A stretch of DNA of 64,000 bases from Micromonospora matsumotoense. GTDB taxonomy: Bacteria > Actinomycetota > Actinomycetes > Mycobacteriales > Micromonosporaceae. The stretch is taken from the NCBI RefSeq assembly GCF_900091525.1, contig NZ_FMCU01000015.1, forward strand, positions 113,921-177,920. Direction: 5' to 3'. Positions within the stretch are counted from its first letter, which is position 1. Each line of letters opens with the position of its first letter. Shown here in pieces: positions 43,431 through 51,429 of the stretch. The notes under the pieces were generated by a model. The model was not told the DNA's origin and made no database searches. It worked only from the letters and a program-made list of their open reading frames with translations. Made by a program: the position numbers and the translations under genes.

Positions 43431-44045
43431 TCAAGGGACCTCCGTCGCAGCGGTCGTCTGGTCGGCTTTGCGGGCGCAGTGCGGGCATCGTCGCGGGCAG
43501 GGCGTCTGCGGTACGACGGTGGTGAGGCCACTGGCGTGCAGGATCGTGGTGACCGTCTGCTCGAAGGTGCTGGTCTCCTCGATGACGGTCTCCCCGGGGA
43601 TGTCGAGCAGGTCGCGGTGGGTGTACCAGCGGCGCATCTCGTCGGGGGTGACGGGAATCGGCTCGTCCCGGCCTAGGTGCCGGCGGACGGTTTCGTCGAA
43701 GGACACATCCAGGTAGAACACGGCGGCCGGTCCGGGATGGTCGCCGATGAGCTGGTGCAGCACGGTGGCATAGCGTTGGGTGTGCAGGATGCCTTCGACG
43801 ATGACGTGGTAGCCCAGGTCGAGGGCAGTGCGCGCGGTCGCGGTGATGAACGCCGGCGCAACCGGGTCGATATCGGCGCTGTCGTGTTCCCGGAGAATGA
43901 TTCTGCGCAGGTAGTCCTGCTCCAACAGGGCGGCACCACGTCCGAAGCGGCGCCTGGCCTCACGGGCGGCCGTGGTCTTCCCGCTACCGGAGTTTCCCCT
44001 AATGATCACCAACGTCGGGGACACGACCTTCGTGGGATTCGACAT
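43431..44045 (-). CDS. P-loop kinase-like protein
   Basis: A 204-residue protein. Walker A GNSGSGKTTAAREA lies at the N-terminus, and a DYLRR segment follows. Near residue 75 is LDLGYHVIVEGIL, then VFYLDVSFDETVRRHLGRD, a lid-like region, as in small kinases and zeta-toxin-like enzymes. The tail carries CPRRCPHCARK, a possible zinc site. It looks intact although its neighbours on both sides are broken. The start was placed at the ATG nearest the P-loop strand. It may be an antibiotic- or nucleoside-modifying kinase; the substrate is unknown. Confidence 0.78.
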   Translation of the reverse strand: MSNPTKVVSPTLVIIRGNSGSGKTTAAREARRRFGRGAALLEQDYLRRIILREHDSADIDPVAPAFITATARTALDLGYHVIVEGILHTQRYATVLHQLIGDHPGPAAVFYLDVSFDETVRRHLGRDEPIPVTPDEMRRWYTHRDLLDIPGETVIEETSTFEQTVTTILHASGLTTVVPQTPCPRRCPHCARKADQTTAATEVP

Positions 44046-44060
44046 CGTCATGGTGCTCCG

Positions 44061-44276
44061 TCAGGCGGTCGTGGTCTGCCGGGGCACCGTCGGGGCGGGC
44101 CCGGTGGTGATGTCGTAACCGGCGGCCTGGAGGATGAACAGCTCGACATACCGTCCGTGGGCGGTGATGAGCTGGTCGTGGGTGCCGGACTCGACGAGAC
44201 GGCCGTGGTGCAGGACGAAGATGCGGTCGGCGTGGCGGACGTTGGCCAGCCGGTGGGTGATCAGGATCGTCGTCCC
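44061..44276 (-). pseudogene. C-terminal fragment of an ABC transporter
   Basis: About 70 codons remain: TTILITHRLANVRHADRIFV contains the switch histidine, followed by LHHGRLVESGTHDQL. This is the end of an exporter-type ATP-binding subunit. Walker A, signature and membrane regions are missing; unrelated sequence begins near 44277. It is a truncated remnant. Confidence 0.75.
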
Positions 44277-44430
44277 CAGCGCCCCTGGTGCCGCGTCGAA
44301 GCCGCAAGCCAGGACCACAAAGCGCGAGAAGAAATCACCATCAGGGGCGGCACCCACATCGCACCCACCAACCACACAGGCTGGAAAGCAAGATAGGCCT
44401 GACCCGCAGTTCCGCAGGTCAGAACCATCA
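44277..44430. other. junction sequence before the outer att-like repeat
   Basis: No gene. Just before the repeat is CTGACCCGCAG...CAGGTCAG, resembling the terminator hairpin beside the intact tRNA-Arg, so the duplicated block includes the tRNA's downstream flank. Confidence 0.45.
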
Positions 44431-44480
44431 TGATCTTGTGCGTCCAAAGGGACTCGAACCCCTAACCTTCTGATCCGTAG
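44431..44480. repeat. att-like copy of the tRNA-Arg 3' half (outer copy)
   Basis: These 50 bases match 51044-51093 with only two differences, covering the discriminator, acceptor 3' strand, T arm and variable region up to the anticodon arm of the tRNA. The homology stops there (CCTAACGG replaces TCAGATGC). That is the expected form of an attachment site left by integration into a tRNA 3' end. Confidence 0.8.
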
Positions 44481-44520
44481 CCTAACGGTTCAGTTTTATA
44501 CATCAACTTCGACCAAGTGC

Positions 44521-44526
44521 TACAGT
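44521..44526 (+). promoter_or_regulatory. candidate -10 box for a leaderless transcript
   Basis: TACAGT ends 7 bases before the GTG at 44534, and there is no ribosome site. This spacing fits a leaderless mRNA, as at 28061 and 62851. Confidence 0.45.
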
Positions 44527-44533
44527 CCTCGAC

Positions 44534-45361
44534 GTGACCGAAGAGGAAAGCGTGATCTCGGCGTTGGCTAAGGGTGGGATCATCCCTGTGCTGCTGTGGG
44601 CCGCCGGGTCGGCGCATGCGCGGGCATGGGCGGATTTCGACCCCGAGACCGGTCACGACCAAGCCGTGCTGGGGTACACCGCGCATAAGTTGTTGGTCGA
44701 CCGGCAGGACCGGGTGTTCCGACAGGGGCGCTACGTCCTCACCGATGGCGAGGACTCTGGCATCGGTGATACTGGCCAGGACGTACTACGCGCAGGTTTG
44801 GCCGCGACGGAGCAGGACGGGTTGCCGCATTGCGAGGGTGTGGAGCGAGCGGACGTCAGCGGTTCACCAGCGTGGAAATTCGGTCGGTACCGTTGGTTTC
44901 CGACCGCGTTCGACTTCGGCAAGGTCAACGAACTGTCCTGGACGCGGAAGAGCCCCACAAAGCAGCGGATCGCCGGTCAGCTCAAATCGGCGAACCCGGA
45001 CCAGATCCTGCTGCCATATACCTACGACCAGCCGGTCGGGCAGTCTTTGAACGAGATGACCGTCGGCGAGCTGATGGCGGCGAACATCGCAGCCATGGTT
45101 GACTTGATTCTCGCCCATAGCGTCGACCCGCACAGCGGCGCCACCGAGCTCCACTTAGGGCGGGCGCGGCTCAACACCGGCGGCGGATCCCCCTGGCACT
45201 GGCTGCGGCCCCTGCACCGCCCCGACAGTGGCGACGGCATCCGCACGACCGTACCTCAGCAGACCCCGCCCACCCGTGGTGTCGAAGTCCCGGACGCGCC
45301 CGTGCGTCTGCGGCCCCGCATTGCTGGCGGCGAGACTGCCGGGGAGCCGACCGGCTCATGA
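44534..45361 (+). CDS. unknown protein coupled to an XRE-ImmA gene
   Basis: A 275-residue protein starting at GTG. The N-terminal 90 residues include ISALAKGGIIPVLLWAAGSA and a strand region with AVLGYTAHKLLVDRQDRVF. The middle has WKFGRYRWFPTAFDFGKVN, with charged and aromatic residues suited to a small enzyme or binding domain, and the C-terminal 60 residues are Pro/Arg-rich and probably disordered. Its stop overlaps the ATG of the XRE-ImmA gene (ATGA). Such a strict pairing suggests the second protein controls or cuts the first. No family is recognised. Confidence 0.72.
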   Translation: MTEEESVISALAKGGIIPVLLWAAGSAHARAWADFDPETGHDQAVLGYTAHKLLVDRQDRVFRQGRYVLTDGEDSGIGDTGQDVLRAGLAATEQDGLPHCEGVERADVSGSPAWKFGRYRWFPTAFDFGKVNELSWTRKSPTKQRIAGQLKSANPDQILLPYTYDQPVGQSLNEMTVGELMAANIAAMVDLILAHSVDPHSGATELHLGRARLNTGGGSPWHWLRPLHRPDSGDGIRTTVPQQTPPTRGVEVPDAPVRLRPRIAGGETAGEPTGS

Positions 45362-46515
45362 ACAACGCACCACCACCGGCCGCGCGGCTCGCCGACGCCG
45401 CGCGGCTGTTCAACGGACGCCGCCTCACCCTTGCCCGGCAGGTCGCCGGGCTGCGTAAGAACGGGCTGGCCGATCTCATCGGGAAGACCCCGACCGCGGT
45501 CGCCGGGTACGAGAACGGCTCGAAAAGGCCGGCTTCGGCGACCGTGGCTCAACTCGCCCTCGCGCTGAAGGTCGAGCCATCGTTCTTCATGGGCGGCGAC
45601 TCCCCGCAAAACCCGGTACCCATGCCGCACTTCCGGTCGCTGCGCTCCACCACCCAACTGGTCCGCGACCAGGCCCACGCCTACGGCTGCCTGGCCGCCG
45701 ATGTTGCCGCGTCCCTTGAGAAGTACGTCGAACTTCCCGGCCGTGACGTCCCGCGATACCCGGTACCGCCAGAGGAAATAGCTGTCGGGCAGCCCGAGTA
45801 CGCAGCCGTACGGGTTCGCTGCGACTGGGAACTGGGTACCGGGCCCGCAGGTCATTTGATCCGGCTGCTGGAGAACCATGGCGTCCTGGTCGTTTACTCC
45901 CTCCTCCAAGCCGCAGCCGTGGACGCCTTCTCCATCGAGGCCGGCGACCGGCCGATCATTCTGCTCAACCCCATCAAACAGGACTACTACCGGCAACGCT
46001 TCGACGTCGCGCATGAACTCGGCCATCTAGTCATGCACGGCGACTCCGAACCCGGCAGCAAGATCGTCGAGGACCAGGCGAACCGCTTCGCCGCCGAGTT
46101 CCTCATGCCCGCCGACACGATCATCGATGAACTCCCGACCCGGGCCGACTGGAACACCCTGTTTGATCTCAAGGGGCGGTGGGGCGTCAGTCTTCAGGCA
46201 CTACTCATGCGCTGCCGCCAACTCAGGGTGATACCCGAGAACACCTATCAGAAGGCGATGGTCACCCTGTCTGCCCGCGGCTGGCGCCGTCGCGAGCCCG
46301 GCGAAGGTACCGCCACCGAACACCCGTCCCTACTGGGACGCAGCGTCGAGCTACTCGAAGAAGCTGGTTACGGAAGCCGCACCCTTGCCGCCCAAGCCCG
46401 AGTGCCGATCGACATCTTCAGCACCGCCACTGCGCGGCAGCCAGCACTCGATCAGGTGCACGTACCGCAAGTCGATGACGTAGAACATCTGTTCCGTCGG
46501 GTCGGTGGGGGTTGA
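45358..46515 (+). CDS. XRE regulator fused to ImmA/IrrE metallopeptidase
   Basis: A 385-residue protein. Residues about 17-75 are an XRE helix-turn-helix (LARQVAGLRKNGLADLIGKT through GYENGSKRPA). Residues about 150-270 are the ImmA/IrrE zinc peptidase with HELGH (in FDVAHELGHLVMHG) and the downstream acidic motif ANRFAAEFLMP. ImmA of ICEBs1 cuts the repressor ImmR to trigger element excision; IrrE/PprI cuts DdrO after DNA damage. Fusion to its own DNA-binding domain is a common arrangement. With the overlapping upstream gene it may form a toxin-antitoxin-like or damage-responsive switch. Confidence 0.9.
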   Translation: MNNAPPPAARLADAARLFNGRRLTLARQVAGLRKNGLADLIGKTPTAVAGYENGSKRPASATVAQLALALKVEPSFFMGGDSPQNPVPMPHFRSLRSTTQLVRDQAHAYGCLAADVAASLEKYVELPGRDVPRYPVPPEEIAVGQPEYAAVRVRCDWELGTGPAGHLIRLLENHGVLVVYSLLQAAAVDAFSIEAGDRPIILLNPIKQDYYRQRFDVAHELGHLVMHGDSEPGSKIVEDQANRFAAEFLMPADTIIDELPTRADWNTLFDLKGRWGVSLQALLMRCRQLRVIPENTYQKAMVTLSARGWRRREPGEGTATEHPSLLGRSVELLEEAGYGSRTLAAQARVPIDIFSTATARQPALDQVHVPQVDDVEHLFRRVGGG

Positions 46516-46564
46516 GAGATCACTCGTGTTGTCGCACACGATGTGTGATGGGCCGTCGCAAGTT

Positions 46565-46691
46565 CCGTGCAGCCTGATGTATGCACCCGCGCCGCCACAT
46601 CCGCCTGGGTCACACCAAGCGCACGACGACGCCCCGCAAGCTTCACACCGAGAGCCCGCTTCGCCTCTTGGACCTGCTGCGGATCGATCAC
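46565..46691 (-). pseudogene. 5' fragment of an XRE regulator gene
   Basis: From ATG 46691 the minus strand reads MIDPQQVQEAKRALGVKLAG, then RRRALGVTQADVAARVHTS, closely matching the start of the XRE gene at 50695 (VDPQQISDVKRALGRRLAG). After about 39 codons the match ends abruptly and the frame turns to noise. It is a truncated paralogue joined to the XRE-ImmA island. Confidence 0.7.
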
Positions 46692-46942
46692 GACACCCCG
46701 ACCCCCACGACTACGCCGTCAACGCGAAGGACAACTGACGCAGAGCGAAGCCACCGTAACCGAATTCCACGCCACGCCCACAGCGCGCATCGCCGTGAAG
46801 ACGGCCTCGTACCCGGCGGGACGCCGCCAGACAGGGCCGGACACGAGGGATGCTGGTCGCAGGAGAACCATCGAGCACCCAACCGACCAAAGGGACGAAG
46901 ATCAAGGGGACTGACTGTCATATCGGCAGATCAGGCCGTTTT
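46692..46942. other. flank duplicated from the tRNA-Arg locus
   Basis: From about 46835 this stretch aligns with 50935-51043 (shared pieces include GAGGGATGCT, GAGCACCCAACCGACC and a degraded copy of the tRNA terminator hairpin). It holds no gene. The duplication shows that the island carried the whole tRNA-proximal flank, not only the att core. Confidence 0.55.
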
Positions 46943-46994
46943 TGATCTTGTGCGGTCGAAGGGACTCGAAACCTGTAGTCTTCTGACCCCGTAG
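46943..46994. repeat. degenerate att-like copy of the tRNA-Arg 3' half (middle copy)
   Basis: TGATCTTGTGCG is followed by diverged matches to the tRNA sequence (GAAGGGACTCGAA shared, then several changes) ending GTAG. It is less similar to 51044-51093 than the outer copy is, so it is older or less constrained. Confidence 0.65.
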
Positions 46995-47019
46995 GCCGGG
47001 GACAGGGCACACGCTGGGC

Positions 47020-48321
47020 CTACGACGGCAGATAGAGGCCTGATGGCCGTGGCGCTCCGGGTGACAATCGCTGGATGGGCGCAGCAGGCCGGATGGTTAG
47101 GGCCGTGAGGCCGCCGGATATGCCGAGGACCTCGAGCGCACGGTCAAGCCATGCCGGTTCGTCGGCGCACATGTCAGCCATGAGGCGGTACTGCCCCGGC
47201 ACGGCTAGGCGACGGTGGACGACGACGCTCTCGCGCATCAGCCCACCTGGCAACGTCCGCCGAAAAGCTACGCCACGGTGGCCGACATGATCGATGTCGT
47301 CACCAGGAGTGCCGACTCGCTGCTGGCCGGAGGTGAGGACCACACCCAGGACATGCGGATGGGCGTCGAACAACGGGTCCAAGGCCTGGCGAAGTGCCTC
47401 CTCCTTACGCGGGAGAGAGTCCTGGGCAAACGTCGAAAGCGGCCACAGGGCGCCGGCGTCCTCCAACCACAGCCAGGCCGCTCCAGCTGACTCTGTCTTG
47501 ACGGCCTTCGCCATAAGTGCACGCAGCAGACGAGGGCCCTGATCCGCCGCCCATACCGGGCCGGCGACACCCGTCCCGGCCGGCGCCGGGCCGGGCCGCA
47601 CGGTGAGAGTCGTATCTTCCAGTGCAACCTCGACGGTTGCGCTGTCTGCCGCGGACTTCTGCGCGGCGGAGCCCACGGCTTCCCGCCACTGATCGGTCGG
47701 CTCGTGTGGCAGTTCGCCGTCCCAGTGCACCCCGTACCGATGCGCGAGCTGCCGGAGAAGCGCTTGCGCCTGGTCGACCTGCTGGTTGTACTCCAGGAAC
47801 TTCTTGTCCGGCCCGAGCGTCCGCAACTCAAGGAATACGTCGCTGCCGGCGCGAACCGCCCGCAGATCTCCCGGACCGCCCCGGGGCTTGCTGGGCTCCA
47901 GCATCACCCTGGCGCCCGCTAACTCCGCCTGCACCGCGAGCCTCGCCAAAGCAAGGTGATGGCGGAATTCGTCGGCGACAGGGTTCGCTCGTAGGTTTCG
48001 GCGCAGATGGCCGACGCCCGGCGTCGCGGCATCAACCAGATACTGCAGACGCGCCCACAACCCCACCACCATTCTGAAGGCGCCGATGCCCATCAAAGAG
48101 GCGAAGTATGGCCCCATGGTCGGACCAGCTACACCGTTGACGGGATGCACAGCCTTGTGCAGCCAACCCGGCCCGAAGAACGCCTCGAGGTTTTCGATCA
48201 TGCGACACGCCGTCTGACGACCCAGTGGTGTCAGGTAAGCAGCCTCTGCCGGATCACCGACCGCAATGGACCAGTCGAGCTCGCGACGGCCTGCCTCTAC
48301 GTCACGCCAACCCTCGTTCAC
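47020..48321 (-). CDS. unknown protein, possible nuclease-like core
   Basis: A 433-residue soluble protein. A helical N-terminal half includes LARLAVQAELAGARVMLEP. A segment GGPGDLRAVRAGSDVFLELR around residue 155 has the D-x(n)-ExR spacing sometimes seen in restriction-type nuclease cores, although the usual lysine is replaced by Arg. The C-terminal part has WLWLEDAGALW and HVLGVVLTSGQQ. No family is recognised. It lies in the island next to tRNA-Arg, oriented away from the XRE and GNAT genes. A defence role would be speculative. Confidence 0.7.
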   Translation of the reverse strand: MNEGWRDVEAGRRELDWSIAVGDPAEAAYLTPLGRQTACRMIENLEAFFGPGWLHKAVHPVNGVAGPTMGPYFASLMGIGAFRMVVGLWARLQYLVDAATPGVGHLRRNLRANPVADEFRHHLALARLAVQAELAGARVMLEPSKPRGGPGDLRAVRAGSDVFLELRTLGPDKKFLEYNQQVDQAQALLRQLAHRYGVHWDGELPHEPTDQWREAVGSAAQKSAADSATVEVALEDTTLTVRPGPAPAGTGVAGPVWAADQGPRLLRALMAKAVKTESAGAAWLWLEDAGALWPLSTFAQDSLPRKEEALRQALDPLFDAHPHVLGVVLTSGQQRVGTPGDDIDHVGHRGVAFRRTLPGGLMRESVVVHRRLAVPGQYRLMADMCADEPAWLDRALEVLGISGGLTALTIRPAAPIQRLSPGAPRPSGLYLPS

Positions 48322-48791
48322 AAGTCAAGCATCCTCAACGCCGCTACCGATTTCCGTCGCCTCAGGCCCGGGAGTCCAGGTTGAATTCAGGTAGGCCGGA
48401 TGCCGGCGACCTGGCCGGTGCAGCATGGTCTGGTGCGAGCCAAACTCACCACGACTTCACTCTGGCTCTTCATCGACCTAGGTATCGCTCAGGCCGGGCG
48501 GGATCGCGCGGCGGTCGGATCACATCCGGCACCAACGGGCGTGAGAGCCAGCGAGTTGGCCGTTGGCAGAGCCACCTACTGCGTGGGCCACGCTACATGT
48601 TCCGAAGCTGATGGTGAGATTCCGTACCATCGGCCCGACATCGAGCCCTGCTGAAGGGGGAAGAGGTGTCCTCCCACGCACCTGGGAGTGCTCCGGCGGT
48701 CTCGACTCCCTGCTCGTTACCCTGGCCGTCCTCCCCACGCACCCGCGTTCACTCCGCGTCCTTGGCAACCATCATGGTCAGCGACACACCC
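48322..48791. other. intergenic, nothing recognised
   Basis: No frame in this 470-base gap has a credible start or family resemblance. It is the upstream region of the 433-residue protein and the downstream region of the acetyltransferase. Confidence 0.5.
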
Positions 48792-49271
48792 TTACCTGGC
48801 ATCTGCCGGCAGAAAGTCGTCCTCTAGCCGGTAAAAGATCTTGTTGCCGTTCTGCGCGACACCGAGCTTGTCGTAGAAGTGCTGCGCCTGTTCGTTGTCG
48901 CGATCGGTGGTCCACTCGATCCGGCTGCAGGAGTTCGCGACCGATACCTCGACGAGCCGGTCCATGAGGAGCTTCCCGACGCCGCGACCCCTGGCCTTCT
49001 CCGCCACGTACAGCTCCTTGAGGTAAAGCGAGCGGGTGAGGCCGGCGGCAGGCCACAGGAAGGAGTACGTGGCGATCCCGACCAGCGCTTCCGCGTCCCA
49101 GGCCAGTACGGCATACGCCAGGGGCGGGTCACCGAACAGCGCCTCGTTGATCTGGCGAATCCGCACGTCCAGCGGCTCCACGTCGGTGCCGCCGTAGAAG
49201 GTGTCCAGTTCTTCGAGAAGCACGGCGATCGCATCGACGTGGACGGGCTCGGCGGCTGCTACCAGGGCCAC
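48792..49271 (-). CDS. GNAT family N-acetyltransferase
   Basis: A 159-residue acetyltransferase of normal family length. The GNAT motifs are clear: strand 4 in AYAVLAWDAEALVGIATYSF, LYLKELYVAEKARGRGVGKLLM with the acetyl-CoA pyrophosphate loop RGRGVG, and the C-terminal QAQHFYDKLGVAQNG. These enzymes move an acetyl group from acetyl-CoA to an amine of a small molecule or protein. The acceptor cannot be predicted. It follows the XRE gene by 14 bases on the same strand, so the two probably share a transcript. Confidence 0.88.
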   Translation of the reverse strand: MALVAAAEPVHVDAIAVLLEELDTFYGGTDVEPLDVRIRQINEALFGDPPLAYAVLAWDAEALVGIATYSFLWPAAGLTRSLYLKELYVAEKARGRGVGKLLMDRLVEVSVANSCSRIEWTTDRDNEQAQHFYDKLGVAQNGNKIFYRLEDDFLPADAR

Positions 49272-49285
49272 GGAACTGCGCCTTC

Positions 49286-50695
49286 CTATCGGACGTAAGC
49301 CAGGACCGCTCGGAGGTCTCGTGCGGTGGAGGACGAACGCTGCACGGGAGGAAGCTCGCCGAGGACGATGCGTGCTCGCTCGGCGATTATGCCCTGCCGC
49401 TTCGCCTCATCCAGGCTCCCGATCGTCTCCGCGAGCGACTCCACCGCATCGGACGCGTGGCCCATCCTGGTCAGGCAGGTAGCGCGGTCCAGTCGGGTCA
49501 GTGCCCAGTCGGTGTAGTCACCAGGGGAACACAGTTCGAGCGCCCGGTCCTGCGCGGCCAGTGCCGGGTCGACCTCTCCCAGCCGGGTGTAGGCGTTCCC
49601 CTCATGAAAACGGAGTTGGGCCTCGCTGTAACCGAACGCGGAGGCACTCAGCGCGTTTCCCTCCAAGCGGGACAGCAGGCCCTCGGCGCGCCCCAGAGCC
49701 GTCCGGGTCTCCTCACGCCTCCCCATCGCGGCCAACGCCCGCGCTTCGATCGCCGCGGCCAGCACGGTCCCGACGGACGCCTCATGTCCGGCGACGTCCC
49801 GCGCGTGGCGTGCGAGGTTCACGGTCTCGCGGAAGTCCGCGCTGTAGTAGTAGACATGGGCCTCCTGAGCGAGCACCCAGGATCGAATCATCGGGTCGCC
49901 CGCCTCGACGGCCGCGAGCCGGGCGGTACGCGCCCACCGATACGCTGCGATCCTGTCGTCGATCCTGCACAGAACAAGGCACATCAGACCAGACATCTGC
50001 GCGACCATCCCGGTCAGGCGACGCAGAGCGGAGGCCGACGGGCTCCGCCCGATGAGCTCTGTCAACTCAGTGAGGTCGCCAGCGATCCCACGAAGCAGCG
50101 TGCCCGACGAGTGATCACGAGTCGCACGACCGTGGTGGGCAACGATCCGTTCCCACTCATCGAGTCCGGCTGCGGTGACCGGTCCCATGCTCAGGGCCTC
50201 GTTGAGCGACCGGCGCAGGCCGTCAACCTCATCCATGACGGCCGGGAAACCGACTTCAGCAGGCTCTGTCCGACGACGATCGCGGCGAAGCCCAAGGGTA
50301 GGGGCGGGTACCGCCGAACCGGGTGACGCGTCACGGTCGGTTGCGCTCGCCTCGACGATCGCCTGATGATCGAGGACTGCTCCCCACCGGGCCTGGCGCG
50401 CCGCCTCGGCCTTCTCTTCCTTGTGCCGCACGTCGAGGAAGCGGTACTCGTCATAGCCGCTGATCAACTCACCGTCGGCCTGAAGGAGCGAATCGCACTG
50501 CACCCAGAAAACCCGATCCACCACCTGCCGGCCGCTCTCGACGTTGGCCACCGTGCTTCGCGTGCTGTGCACCCGCCGCGCCACGTCATCCTGAGTCAGC
50601 CCACGCGCCCGACGCCGACCAGCGAGTCTCCGCCCAAGCGCCCGCTTCACGTCACTGATCTGCTGCGGATCCACCAAGATGCCCTCCACCATCAC
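49286..50695 (-). CDS. XRE-type regulator with helical repeats
   Basis: A 469-residue protein. The N-terminal 75 residues are an XRE helix-turn-helix (GRRLAGRRRARGLTQDDVAR through TVANVESGRQVVDR). The rest, from about 180 to 450, is helical and reads as TPR-like repeats with pairs such as ARTARLAAVEAGDPMIRSW and AALAQDRALELCSPGDY. Actinomycete XRE-TPR regulators of this kind often control an adjacent gene, here probably the GNAT enzyme. A truncated relative of its N-terminus sits at 46565-46691. Confidence 0.82.
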   Translation of the reverse strand: MMVEGILVDPQQISDVKRALGRRLAGRRRARGLTQDDVARRVHSTRSTVANVESGRQVVDRVFWVQCDSLLQADGELISGYDEYRFLDVRHKEEKAEAARQARWGAVLDHQAIVEASATDRDASPGSAVPAPTLGLRRDRRRTEPAEVGFPAVMDEVDGLRRSLNEALSMGPVTAAGLDEWERIVAHHGRATRDHSSGTLLRGIAGDLTELTELIGRSPSASALRRLTGMVAQMSGLMCLVLCRIDDRIAAYRWARTARLAAVEAGDPMIRSWVLAQEAHVYYYSADFRETVNLARHARDVAGHEASVGTVLAAAIEARALAAMGRREETRTALGRAEGLLSRLEGNALSASAFGYSEAQLRFHEGNAYTRLGEVDPALAAQDRALELCSPGDYTDWALTRLDRATCLTRMGHASDAVESLAETIGSLDEAKRQGIIAERARIVLGELPPVQRSSSTARDLRAVLAYVR

Positions 50696-51006
50696 CGGAG
50701 GCGGCGATCACCGTTCGCTACACATCCCTCACGGCAACGTGACACTAGCCGAAAACAGCCACGAGGGGATGCCCAGACATCAGCCCCGTCATGAACAGCT
50801 CGACATGCCGCGAGCCAGCCTGGATGGCGTTGCAGATTCCCAGCAAAGCTGGCCCAGGATCCGGGCGTCAGCATCGGCACGCCAGACCATGATCAAAACC
50901 CAGCCGGACACGACAACTGCCCACCGGACAGGCCAGGACGTGAGGGATGCTCGTCGCACGAGCACCCACCGAGCACCCAACCGACCACAAGGGACAGAAA
51001 AGCAAA
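50696..51006. other. intergenic between XRE regulator and tRNA-Arg
   Basis: No gene. The part from about 50935 matches the flank of the middle att-like copy (46835-46942). It probably contains the XRE promoter on the minus strand. Confidence 0.5.
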
Positions 51007-51040
51007 GGGGCCTGACTGCCATTTCGGCAGGTCAGACCCC
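51007..51040 (-). terminator. terminator of the tRNA-Arg gene
   Basis: A GC stem (GGGGCCTGACTGCC with GGCAGGTCAGACCCC, small bulges, ATTTC loop) lies just beyond the tRNA 3' end. Read on the minus strand it is followed by CCCCTTTGCTTTT, i.e. a T-rich tail, so it is a convincing intrinsic terminator. Confidence 0.75.
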
Positions 51041-51043
51041 TGT

Positions 51044-51093
51044 TGATCTTGTGCGCCCGAAGGGACTCGAACCCCTAACCTTCTGATCCGTAG
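51044..51093. repeat. att site within intact tRNA-Arg
   Basis: This is the reference copy of the 50-base repeat, spanning the 3' half of the tRNA gene plus a few bases beyond it. Outer and middle copies lie at 44431 and 46943. The intact tRNA on the chromosomal side means each integration restored the gene. Confidence 0.8.
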
Positions 51094-51124
51094 TCAGATG
51101 CTCTATCCATTGAGCTACGGGCGC
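51052..51124 (-). tRNA. tRNA-Arg (ACG)
   Basis: Read on the minus strand, a full cloverleaf folds: acceptor GCGCCCG/CGGGCGC, D arm GCTC/GAGC, anticodon stem TCTGA/TCAGA with loop CTACGGA (anticodon ACG), T arm AGGGG/CCCTT (one wobble) with TTCGAGT, discriminator A. CCA is not encoded. It is the apparent integration target of the islands to its left. Confidence 0.95.
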
Positions 51125-51159
51125 CCGGTGCTCGACCAGTCTACACAACCGGTTTTGCG

Positions 51160-51250
51160 CGGAGACTCCGGGATTCGAACCCGGGAGGGGCTTTAAGACC
51201 CCAACCGCATTAGCAGTGCGGCGCCATAGACCAGACTAGGCGAAGTCTCC
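51160..51250 (-). tRNA. tRNA-Ser (GCT)
   Basis: A 91-base class II tRNA on the minus strand: acceptor GGAGACT/AGTCTCC, anticodon stem CCGCA/TGCGG with loop CTGCTAA (anticodon GCT), the long variable arm expected of serine tRNAs (GGGGTCTTAAAGCCCC region), and T arm CCGGG/CCCGG. The discriminator is G and CCA is not encoded. It lies 36 bases upstream of tRNA-Arg and was probably transcribed with it. Confidence 0.95.
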
Positions 51251-51429
51251 TCGGTGACCCTGCGGACCACCGCGGACGAGGATACAGGTCCGCCCCCACC
51301 CGGGGCAAAGCGACTATCCCGACGGGTGACAGCACGCTGGTCGGAGCAGGCCGAGGACAGCCGTCCCAGCGAACCGTGCGGCGTATTCCAGCGTGTGCGA
51401 GGTCACGTTCGCGACTACGCTCCTTCCAC

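Noticed and set aside
44431..44480. A second tRNA-Arg gene
   Set aside because: Only the 3' half of the tRNA is present and the anticodon arm sequence is replaced, so it cannot fold into a cloverleaf; it is an att-like remnant.
48400..48654. 84-codon plus-strand frame in the gap before the acetyltransferase
   Set aside because: It has no ribosome site and no resemblance to known proteins; it is probably a chance frame.
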